A DNA stretch of 22,808 bases from the NCBI RefSeq assembly GCF_000719555.1, contig NZ_JOGX01000089.1, positions 1-22,808 on the forward strand, in the 5' to 3' direction. Positions 7,807 to 14,237 of the stretch are shown piece by piece (position 1 is the stretch's first letter; every line of letters starts with the position of its first letter). Below the pieces are notes generated by a model. That model was not told where the DNA came from. It did no database searches and saw nothing but the letters and a program-made list of their open reading frames with translations. This stretch comes from Streptomyces sp. NRRL F-5727 (GTDB lineage: Bacteria > Actinomycetota > Actinomycetes > Streptomycetales > Streptomycetaceae). Both the position numbers and the translations under genes were made by a program.

Positions 7807-7836
7807 GGCCCCGGCCGTACGACACCGGCCGGGGCC
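7807..7836 (+). terminator. Intercistronic hairpin after binding-protein gene
   Basis: Perfect 11-bp arms (7807-7817 and 7826-7836) flank an 8-base loop, 12 bp after the stop codon. Hairpins at this place in sugar-transporter operons usually act as partial terminators or mRNA stabilisers that raise binding-protein levels over permeases. Confidence 0.6.
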
Positions 7837-7873
7837 CCTGGACCTTCCGCAGCCGCGGACACGAAAGGCCGAT

Positions 7874-8890
7874 ATGACCCACACCACCGACACCGCACCA
7901 GAGGGCGCCGCCATGACAGGGCGATCCAGCACGGACAAGGCCGAGGCCGACACACAGGGGGGACGGCCCCGGCCGGCGGGCCGCCGCGGCGGCCCCGCCG
8001 CCGGACGGACGAGATCCTGGCGGGACTCGCCCCTGCGGCGGATCACGCCCTGGCTCTTCCTGGCGGCCCCGCTCGCCCTGCTGATCACGTTCACCTACGT
8101 CCCCGTCGCGAGCATGATCTCGTACAGCTTCACCGACTGGGACGGCGTGAGCCCGGACCGGGAGTACGTCGGGTTCGACAACTACGTCCGGATCTTCACC
8201 CGCCCCGAGCTCTTCCGCGTCTTCTACGTCAGCGGCTACTACCTCGCGGCCTCCGTGGTCCAGATCGCCGTCGCGCTGTACTTCGCGGTGATCCTCAGCT
8301 TCAACCTGCGGTTCCGGAACTTCTTCAAGGGGATCCTCTTCTTCCCCTACCTGATCAACGGCGTCGCGATCGGCTTCGTCTTCCTGTACTTCTTCCAGGA
8401 CGGCGGCACCCTCGACTCCGTGCTCGCCTGGTTCGGCGTGACCACCGGTCATCCCTGGCTCGGTGACCCGACCTCCGCGAACGTCTCCCTCGCGGGCGTC
8501 TCCGTCTGGCGCTTCACCGGACTGAACTTCGTCCTCTTCCTCGGCGCGATCCAGTCGATCCCGGGCGAGCTGTACGAGGCGGCGGAGCTCGACGGGGCGG
8601 GGAGGTGGAAGCAGTTCCGGCACATCATCGCCCCCGGCATCAAGCCCGTCATCAGCCTCAGCGCGCTCCTGGCGATCTCCGGCTCGTTGTCGGTCTTCGA
8701 GATCCCCTACATCATGACCGGCGGCGCCACCGGCACCCAGACCTTCGTCATCCAGACGATCAAACTCGCCTTCCAGTTCAACAAGACCGGCCTGGCCTCG
8801 GCCGCGGCCGTGGTGCTGCTCCTGATCATCCTGCTGATCACCTGGATCCAGCGCCGGCTCGTGCCCGACGACAAGGTGGACCTCGTATGA
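7874..8890 (+). CDS. Sugar ABC transporter permease (MalF-like)
   Basis: The 338-residue inner-membrane protein has a long, hydrophilic, Arg-rich cytoplasmic N-terminus (about 55 residues) and then six predicted membrane segments, starting at WLFLAAPLALLITF. The permease EAA loop that contacts the ATPase reads ELYEAAELDGAGRWKQF. The ATG at 7874 is preferred because GAAAGG lies just upstream; an earlier in-frame ATG lies within the intercistronic hairpin. It pairs with the next gene as the MalF-like half of a CUT1 importer. No ATPase gene is present. In Streptomyces such transporters are energised by the shared ATPase MsiK encoded elsewhere, so the same is inferred here. Confidence 0.92.
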   Translation: MTHTTDTAPEGAAMTGRSSTDKAEADTQGGRPRPAGRRGGPAAGRTRSWRDSPLRRITPWLFLAAPLALLITFTYVPVASMISYSFTDWDGVSPDREYVGFDNYVRIFTRPELFRVFYVSGYYLAASVVQIAVALYFAVILSFNLRFRNFFKGILFFPYLINGVAIGFVFLYFFQDGGTLDSVLAWFGVTTGHPWLGDPTSANVSLAGVSVWRFTGLNFVLFLGAIQSIPGELYEAAELDGAGRWKQFRHIIAPGIKPVISLSALLAISGSLSVFEIPYIMTGGATGTQTFVIQTIKLAFQFNKTGLASAAAVVLLLIILLITWIQRRLVPDDKVDLV

Positions 8891-9765
8891 CCTCCCCCGA
8901 CCTCACCACCGCCACCGTGCAGGGGACCCGCGCCTCCCGCCGCCGGCCGCGCGTCGGAGGCGCGCTGACCTACCTGTCGCTGATCGTGGCGTCCGCGGTC
9001 GTCCTGATCCCGCTTGCCGTCGTCTTCCTCACCTCGCTCAAGACGTCGGAGGAGGTCGGCTCGGGCAGCGCGCTCTCCCTGCCCGGGAACTGGTTCAACT
9101 TCGAGAACTACGTCACCGCGTTCCACGACGGCAAGATGCTGACGGCGTTCGGGAACACGGCGTTCATCCTCGTCTTCTCGATCGGCGGGACGGTGGTCAT
9201 CGGCTCCATGACCGCGTACGCCGTCGACCGCTTCGACTTCCGGGGCAGGAAGCCCGTCATGGCCGGCTTCCTGATCGCCACCCTCGTGCCCGGCGTCACC
9301 ACCCAGGTCGCGACCTTCCAGGTGATCAACAGCTTCAGCCTCGTCGACACCCGCTGGGCCCCCATCCTGCTCTACATGGGCACCGACATCGTCTCCGTCT
9401 ACATCTTCCTGCAGTTCATCCGAGGCATCCCCGTCTCGCTGGACGAGGCCGCCCGGCTCGACGGGGCCAACGCCTTCACGATCTACCGGAAGATCATCTT
9501 CCCGCTGCTCAAGCCCGCGATCGCCACCGTCGTCATCATCAAGGGGATCACCACCTACAACGACTTCTACATCCCCTTCCTCTACCTGCACTCCGAGGAC
9601 CTGGGGACGATCTCCACCGCCCTGTTCCGTTTCAAGGGACCCTTCGGAGCACACTGGGAGGCCATCTCGGCCGGCGCGATCCTGGTCATCGTCCCGACAC
9701 TGGTGGTCTTCCTGCTCCTCCAGCGCTGGATCTACAACGGCTTCGCCCAGGGAGCCACCAAGTAG
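8887..9765 (+). CDS. Sugar ABC transporter permease (MalG-like)
   Basis: The 292-residue product is the second permease of the CUT1 importer, with six predicted membrane segments (the first is LTYLSLIVASAVVLIPLAVVF) and the EAA motif SLDEAARLDGANAFTIYRKI. Its ATG overlaps the stop of the preceding permease gene in the ATGA arrangement, so the two are translationally coupled. The C-terminus RWIYNGFAQGATK is typical of the family. Substrate is inferred from context to be a beta-manno-oligosaccharide. The gene ends 84 bp before a convergent repressor gene. Confidence 0.93.
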   Translation: MTSPDLTTATVQGTRASRRRPRVGGALTYLSLIVASAVVLIPLAVVFLTSLKTSEEVGSGSALSLPGNWFNFENYVTAFHDGKMLTAFGNTAFILVFSIGGTVVIGSMTAYAVDRFDFRGRKPVMAGFLIATLVPGVTTQVATFQVINSFSLVDTRWAPILLYMGTDIVSVYIFLQFIRGIPVSLDEAARLDGANAFTIYRKIIFPLLKPAIATVVIIKGITTYNDFYIPFLYLHSEDLGTISTALFRFKGPFGAHWEAISAGAILVIVPTLVVFLLLQRWIYNGFAQGATK

Positions 9766-9830
9766 GGAAGTGCCCATGCCATCCAGCGGGGCCGGGCCGT
9801 ACGAGGGAGCGGTCAGGCCCCGCATGGCCC

Positions 9831-9842
9831 CCCCCCGGGGGG
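9831..9842. terminator. Possible weak convergent terminator
   Basis: A C6G6 palindrome lies between the permease and the convergent repressor stop codon. It has almost no loop and no T-tract, so it is a weak candidate. The region holds nothing better. Confidence 0.25.
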
Positions 9843-9849
9843 CGGGCGA

Positions 9850-10884
9850 TCAGCGACGGCCGGGCTCCGGCGGCGGGGCCGTACTGCCCCGGGGCACGAA
9901 GTGCGCGTATCCCTCGCGGATGCTGCCGACGTCCTCACCGCCGATCAGGGCGAGCAGCGCGGTCGCGGAGCGGGCCCCGTACGCCGGGATGTCACGACTG
10001 ACGGCCGACAGCGTCGGGCGCACCACCTGCGTCAGCGCCGACTCGTCCCAGGCCACCACCGACAGGTCGGCGGGGATCGACAGGCCCAGCTCCTGCGCCA
10101 CGGACAGCGCGGCGACCGCCATGATGTCGTTGTCGAACACGATCGCCGTCGGCCGTTCGGGGGCGATCAGCAGGGCCCGCGCGGCCCGCGCGCCCTCGTC
10201 CCCGGTGTAGTCGGTGTGCACGACGGCCGCCGCCGGGATGCCGGCCTCCCGGCAGACCTCCGCGAGCGCCGCGTCGCGGACCGCCGTGTGCGCGAGCCCG
10301 GCGGGGCCCGCCACCCGCGCGATCCGCCGGTGTCCCAGCGCCGCCAGGTACCGCACGATCTCGCGCACGCTCTCGCCGTCGTCCGACCAGACGGCCGGCA
10401 GCTCCCCGGCGACGTCCGGCGGCCCGATGGCCACCGCGGGCAGCCCGATCTCCCGTACCGCGCCGACCCGTTCGTCATCGGTCTGCAGGTCCATGAGCAG
10501 GACGCCGTCGACCCGCCGCTCACCCCACCAGCGCCGGCAGATCTCGATCTCCTGCGCCTGGTCCGTCACCATCTGCAGCATCAGCGCGTACGCGTGCTCG
10601 GCGAGCACCGTCTCCACACCGCTGATGAACTCCATGAAGAACGGCTCGACCCCCAGCGTCCGCGCCGGCCGCCGGACCACCAGCCCGACCGCCTGCGCCC
10701 GCCCGCCGGTCAGCGCCCGTGCGGCGCTGTTCGGGCGCCAGCCCAGCTCCTCGGCGATGCTCTTGATCGAGGCGCGGGTGGCCTCCGACACTCCGGGCTG
10801 GTCGTTGAGCGCGTACGAGACCGCCACCTTCGACACGCCCGCCCGACGCGCGATGTCCGCCATCGTCGGCCGCTTCACTGCCAC
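9850..10884 (-). CDS. Second LacI-family repressor
   Basis: The product, about 344 residues, has an N-terminal helix-turn-helix (TMADIARRAGVSKVAVSYAL), a hinge near ARALTGGRAQ and a ligand-binding domain closely paralogous to the other repressor in the locus. The frame is open far upstream, but that part is implausible protein. The likely start is GTG 10884, with GGAG five bases upstream; GTG 10878 is nearly as good. The recognition helix (SKVAVSYAL) differs from the first repressor (SKGAVSLAF), so a different operator is expected. By elimination I assign it provisionally to the GACAACGTTGTC sites upstream of the kinase and mannanase genes. A separate palindrome upstream of its own start may be an autoregulatory site. 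Confidence 0.92.
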   Translation of the reverse strand: MAVKRPTMADIARRAGVSKVAVSYALNDQPGVSEATRASIKSIAEELGWRPNSAARALTGGRAQAVGLVVRRPARTLGVEPFFMEFISGVETVLAEHAYALMLQMVTDQAQEIEICRRWWGERRVDGVLLMDLQTDDERVGAVREIGLPAVAIGPPDVAGELPAVWSDDGESVREIVRYLAALGHRRIARVAGPAGLAHTAVRDAALAEVCREAGIPAAAVVHTDYTGDEGARAARALLIAPERPTAIVFDNDIMAVAALSVAQELGLSIPADLSVVAWDESALTQVVRPTLSAVSRDIPAYGARSATALLALIGGEDVGSIREGYAHFVPRGSTAPPPEPGRR

Positions 10885-10943
10885 CCCAGCTCCATCCTGA
10901 ACCCTCGACACCCCGACCCTACCGCCAGGACGTGCCGCGGGCG

Positions 10944-10955
10944 GCAGACGTCTGC
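10944..10955. promoter_or_regulatory. Palindrome GCAGACGTCTGC upstream of second lacI
   Basis: A perfect 12-bp palindrome with a central CG, nested inside an outer imperfect repeat (CGTGCC at 10931-10936 and GGCACG at 10957-10962). It is about 60 bp upstream of the repressor start. A role as its autoregulatory operator is an inference. Confidence 0.35.
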
Positions 10956-11061
10956 GGGCACGGCGCGAGGCGGGCGCGATCCCAGGAGGCCGCGCGCCAC
11001 GGCGAGAGGCGCGGCCGGCCACCACGAAGGAAGTCCCCAGAAACCGTGACGCGCAGTCCGC

Positions 11062-11300
11062 TCGACCACCGCTACCCGGGCACAGGTCCAGGAGGCGCTC
11101 GTGCGTCTCGTCGCCGGCTCGGACGGTCTTCGTCGTCGCGCACCGGCTCTCCACGATCAGGCGCGCGGTCCGGATCGTGGTGCTGGAGCGGGGGCGGGTG
11201 GTGACGTCCGGAAGCCACCGTGAACTGCTCGCCCGCGACTCCGCCTCCGTGCGCCTGCAGGGCGACCCAGCCGGCCTGATCCGCGGCACGACACGGGGTG
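11062..11300 (+). pseudogene. Remnant of ABC exporter ATPase domain, frameshifted
   Basis: Two adjacent frames read the C-terminal part of an exporter-type ATPase domain. In the first (11071-11118) the sequence [16 protein letters not shown] corresponds to the helix after the Walker B/D-loop. After one extra base at 11119 the second frame (11120 onward) reads [13 protein letters not shown], which contains the switch His, followed by [20 protein letters not shown]. These are family hallmarks of exporters with fused membrane and ATPase domains. No Walker A, signature motif or membrane domain is present upstream, where a repressor gene begins on the other strand. The fragment is therefore a truncated, frameshifted relic with no plausible function. 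Its origin could be a drug or peptide exporter. Confidence 0.8.
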
Positions 11301-11332
11301 CCCGCCCGCCGGCCAGGACGGGAGGACACCCT

Positions 11333-11395
11333 TCAGTGGTCAGTGGTCAGTGGTCAGTGGCCGGTGGCCGGTGGCCGGTGGCCGGTGGCCGGTGG
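11333..11395. repeat. Tandem heptamer repeat, nine copies in two blocks
   Basis: Four exact copies of TCAGTGG (11333-11360) are followed by five exact copies of CCGGTGG (11361-11395). Degenerate units (TCGAGGT, CGGCGGT, CAGCGGT) continue to about 11416 and so reach the last codons of the mannanase. The two unit types differ at two positions, which suggests separate expansions by replication slippage. Confidence 0.95.
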
Positions 11396-11408
11396 TCGAG
11401 GTCGGCGG

Positions 11409-12581
11409 TCAGCGGTCGGCGGCGCTGCCGCGGACGACGCAGGAGCGCTGGTTCTCCCAGCCCCAGCCGTCGCCGTCGGGGTCGGAGGAGCTGCCGTTGA
11501 CGCAGTACGGGTAGCCGTTCGGGGCCGTTCCGCCGGTGTCGCCGCCGCCCCCGCTTCCGCCTCCGAAGATCGTGGCGCGGGTCGAGGTGGCGGCGATCCC
11601 GTCGGCGCCGTTGAAGAAGCGGTTGCCCCAGGGGGTCAGGGAGCCGGCGTCGAAGCCGTTGACCATGTCGAGGTATTCGACGCCGCTGCCGTTGCCGCTC
11701 CAGGACCAGCCGAGGTAGCCGACGCGCAGCGAGCGGGCGGTGGCCATGATGGCGTTCTCGTCGGGGTCGCCGTCGCTGTGGTGGTCGCCGAACTCGCCGA
11801 CGACGATGGGGAGTCGGTTGGCGACGAAGTGGTTCAGGTAGTCCTGGACCTCGGCGGCCGTGTCGTACACGCCGTACATGTGGATGGAGAAGATGGTGTT
11901 GCGGCGGGGGTCGGCGGCGAAGACCGAGGCCGCGTCGGACCGCATGGTGTTCGACCAGTCCTGGCCCCAGTTGGGGGCGTCGACCATCAGCGCGTTGGCG
12001 ATGCCGGCGTTCCGGAGCTTCACGACGGCGTTCTTGGTGGCCTCGGTCCAGGCGGTGTAACCGCTGTTGCCGTAGGGCTCGTTGCCGATGTTGACGACGA
12101 CGTAGTCCTCCTGGCCCTGGAGGGCGCTCCTGATGCCGACCCAGTAGTCGGCGGCCTGGTCGAGGGTGGCGGCGGCGCCGTCCTCGCCGTATCCGGTGGT
12201 GTCGTGCACCTCCAGGACGCAGATGACCTTGTTCGCCTTGCAGTCGCCGATGATCGAGGACACCTGTGAGGTGCTGGTCTCCGTCCAGCGGTCGCCGCTG
12301 GACAGCACGACGCGGACGGTGTTGGCACCCTTGGCCGCGATGTCGGCGACGGCCCCGGTCTCGGTCGGGTACCAGGTGTGCGCGTGGTTGACCCCGCGCA
12401 TCACGAACTCGTTGCCGTTGGCCTCGTAGATCCGGCCGTTGCTGACGTGGATGCCGGACTCGGCGGCCGGGGCGGCCTGGGCGGTTCCGGCGGTGCCGAA
12501 GACGGGCAGCAGCAGTCCGGCGACGCCGGCGAGGGCGCTGCCGGCGGCCGTGAGCCACGTCCTGCGCGGTGACTTGGTCAT
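11409..12581 (-). CDS. Secreted GH5 endo-beta-1,4-mannanase with CBM10-like module
   Basis: The 390-residue product starts with a twin-arginine-like export signal ([16 protein letters not shown], cleavage near AQAA). The GH5 catalytic domain follows, with features of the actinobacterial mannanase subfamily: [20 protein letters not shown] near the N-terminus, acid/base Glu168 in NIGNEP and nucleophile Glu263 in VVGEFG. A Gly/Ser/Thr linker leads to a short Cys-containing module ([23 protein letters not shown]) that resembles CBM10. It would cleave mannan outside the cell to oligosaccharides for the importer. The ATG at 12581 has AAGGAGAGG just upstream and places the signal at the N-terminus. 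A 16-bp operator lies 60 bp upstream. Being a cellulase is less likely than a mannanase given the HAHTWYP motif and the neighbours. Confidence 0.92.
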   Translation of the reverse strand: MTKSPRRTWLTAAGSALAGVAGLLLPVFGTAGTAQAAPAAESGIHVSNGRIYEANGNEFVMRGVNHAHTWYPTETGAVADIAAKGANTVRVVLSSGDRWTETSTSQVSSIIGDCKANKVICVLEVHDTTGYGEDGAAATLDQAADYWVGIRSALQGQEDYVVVNIGNEPYGNSGYTAWTEATKNAVVKLRNAGIANALMVDAPNWGQDWSNTMRSDAASVFAADPRRNTIFSIHMYGVYDTAAEVQDYLNHFVANRLPIVVGEFGDHHSDGDPDENAIMATARSLRVGYLGWSWSGNGSGVEYLDMVNGFDAGSLTPWGNRFFNGADGIAATSTRATIFGGGSGGGGDTGGTAPNGYPYCVNGSSSDPDGDGWGWENQRSCVVRGSAADR

Positions 12582-12640
12582 GCCTCTCCTTGGTGGAAAT
12601 GGGGGAAGGAGCCCCTTCGGCGCAGAATTCCCGAGGACTA

Positions 12641-12656
12641 CTGACAACGTTGTCAG
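12641..12656. promoter_or_regulatory. 16-bp operator upstream of mannanase
   Basis: CTGACAACGTTGTCAG is a perfect 16-bp palindrome, the longest copy of the TGACAACGTTGTCA family in the window. It is centred about 67 bp upstream of the mannanase ATG. The -35-like TTGTCA in its right half fits a repressor that occludes the promoter. Confidence 0.75.
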
Positions 12657-12799
12657 AGAGTGCATTCTCGACTCGGTTGCTGGTCTGCGCGTCGGGGGTG
12701 TCCCCCATGAGGCACCCGGGGCCGGATCCGTGTCAAGCGTGAAGGGCGCTTTGACGGCGAGGAGTTGAGACGGGGAGGTCGGTTCAGTACATCCGCACT

Positions 12800-12815
12800 G
12801 AACGTGCGCACGTTC
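12800..12815. promoter_or_regulatory. 16-bp palindrome GAACGTGCGCACGTTC
   Basis: A perfect palindrome that overlaps the right arm of another inverted repeat (12782-12803). It could be a terminator-like structure for the minus-strand phosphoesterase, which ends 84 bp away, or a regulator binding site. Function unknown. Confidence 0.35.
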
Positions 12816-12898
12816 TGGTGGATCGGTTGTCGAATGCCGGCCGCTCGTCTACTGAATCGCGGTGTGCGTCGGGTATGGGTGGGGAGAGGAGACGTCGG

Positions 12899-14107
12899 TC
12901 AGTGCCGCGGGGAGCGGAGGACGAGGAGGGTGATCTCGCTGGGGGCGAAGACGCGGAACGGCGGGCCCCAGAAGCCGGTGCCGCGGCTGGTGTAGAGGAG
13001 GGTGCGGACGCCGTGGTGACTCAGGCCGGCGACGGTGGGCTGGTCGATGCGGACCAGGTGGTGGAAGGGCCAGATCTGGCCGCCGTGGGTGTGGCCGGAG
13101 AGCTGGAGGTCGATGCCGGCGGCCGCTGCCTGACCGACGAACTTGGGCTGGTGCGCCAGAAGCAGCACGGGCAGGTCGGGGTCGGTGCCGCTCAGGGCTC
13201 CGGCGAGGTGGGCGCGGTGGCCCGCCAGGCCGGAGGACTCGGCGGTGACGTCGTCCACCCCGGCGACCACGAGGGTGTCACCTCCGCGTTCGAGCAGCAG
13301 ATGGCGGTTGCGGAGCGGCTGCCAGCCCAGTTCGTCCATCAGGTCGACCCAGCCCTGGGCCTCGCTGTAGTACTCGTGGTTGCCGGTGACGTACACACGG
13401 GCCCGGGTCGCCCGCACGGTGCCGAGCGGTGTGGCCTGGGCGCGGCGGCGTTCGGCGGTGCCGTCCGCGATGTCACCGGTGTGGCAGACCAGGTCGGCCT
13501 CCAGGGTGTTCACCGTCTCGCACACCCGGGCCGACCAGCGGGCCCGGTCCAGGGGGCCGTAGTGGGTGTCGGTGATGAGGGCGACGCGGAAGCCGTCGAG
13601 GCCGGGACCCAGGCGCGGGAGTACCACGTCGAGCCGGCGCACCCGCGGCACGCGGCGGGCCTCGGCGTACCCCCAGCCGAGCAGTACGGCGGTGACGCCG
13701 AGGACGGCGCAGGCGACGATCCGGGCCCGGTCCTGGCTCTCGCCGACGCCGGCCACGGTCAGGGCGAGCCGCAGGAGGACGCCGAGCAGGACGGACCAGG
13801 TGAACAGGACCCAGCCGACGCCCAGCAGGGTGTCACCGACGATCGCCGCCCGGTCCTGCTGACGCCTTCCGTGGCCGCGCGCCATCGCGAACGGCATCCC
13901 GACGAGAGCGAGGGCGAACAGCGCGGTGCCGACCGGAGTGGCGGGCGGCGGCCAGTGCTGGCCGCCGTACAGGAGCACCCAGCAAGGCACGGCCCACAGC
14001 AGGACGGGGGCGATCAGGGGGACGTGACGCATCAGGCGCTGCAGCCGGTTCTGCCGCGGCGCCCGCGCTTCCCCCTCGGCGGGACGGGTGTTGCCGGCCT
14101 CGGTCAC
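12899..14107 (-). CDS. Membrane-anchored metallophosphoesterase
   Basis: The 402-residue product has an N-terminal membrane part of about 150 residues with roughly four hydrophobic segments (for example VPLIAPVLLWAVPCWVLL and AIVGDTLLGVGWVLFTWSVLL), then a calcineurin-like metallophosphoesterase domain. All metal-binding motifs are present in order: DTH (Asp180, His182), GDIAD, GNHE, an isolated His in LLLAHQP, and GHTHGGQ. This domain order is shared by YaeI/YkuE-type phosphoesterases, some of which act on lipid-linked phosphates; the substrate here is unknown. The GTG start at 14107 follows a purine-rich GGGGAGGGGG site. It lies downstream of lanM on the same strand with a 130-bp gap containing a perfect inverted repeat, so it probably has its own promoter and need not belong to the lanthipeptide locus. 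Confidence 0.9.
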   Translation of the reverse strand: MTEAGNTRPAEGEARAPRQNRLQRLMRHVPLIAPVLLWAVPCWVLLYGGQHWPPPATPVGTALFALALVGMPFAMARGHGRRQQDRAAIVGDTLLGVGWVLFTWSVLLGVLLRLALTVAGVGESQDRARIVACAVLGVTAVLLGWGYAEARRVPRVRRLDVVLPRLGPGLDGFRVALITDTHYGPLDRARWSARVCETVNTLEADLVCHTGDIADGTAERRRAQATPLGTVRATRARVYVTGNHEYYSEAQGWVDLMDELGWQPLRNRHLLLERGGDTLVVAGVDDVTAESSGLAGHRAHLAGALSGTDPDLPVLLLAHQPKFVGQAAAAGIDLQLSGHTHGGQIWPFHHLVRIDQPTVAGLSHHGVRTLLYTSRGTGFWGPPFRVFAPSEITLLVLRSPRH

Positions 14108-14121
14108 GCCGAACGCCCCCT

Positions 14122-14163
14122 CCCCGACCGGATTGTTGTTGCGCGCACTGTATCCGGTCGGGG
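14122..14163 (-). promoter_or_regulatory. 12-bp inverted repeat in phosphoesterase 5' region
   Basis: Perfect arms CCCCGACCGGAT (14122-14133) and ATCCGGTCGGGG (14152-14163) flank an 18-base spacer. On the minus strand the second arm abuts the purine-rich ribosome binding site, and ATACAGT between the arms could be a -10 element. It may be an operator, or an RNA hairpin affecting translation. Confidence 0.45.
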
Positions 14164-14184
14164 CGGGGCGGGGCGGACGGGCGT

Positions 14185-14216
14185 CGCGAGGCCCCCGGCG
14201 CGATCTCGACCTCGCG
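14185..14216 (-). terminator. Possible weak terminator after lanM
   Basis: Seven-bp arms CGCGAGG and CCTCGCG enclose an 18-base loop, 22 bp downstream of the lanM stop. The stem is short and has no T-tract. Confidence 0.3.
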
Positions 14217-14237
14217 GGCGATCCCCGAGCCCGGGAC

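Larger units (their letters stand above)
12582..12898. other. Intergenic region between mannanase and phosphoesterase
   Basis: The mannanase-proximal part carries its ribosome binding site and operator. The distal part has an inverted repeat (GTTCAGT at 12782-12788, ACTGAAC at 12797-12803) overlapping a 16-bp palindrome at 12800-12815. I see no gene. Confidence 0.5.

Noticed and set aside
12586..12611. Six-bp pairing (CTCCTT with AAGGAG) that could hide the mannanase ribosome binding site
   Set aside because: Six pairs with a 14-base loop are weak and likely in such purine/pyrimidine-rich leaders.
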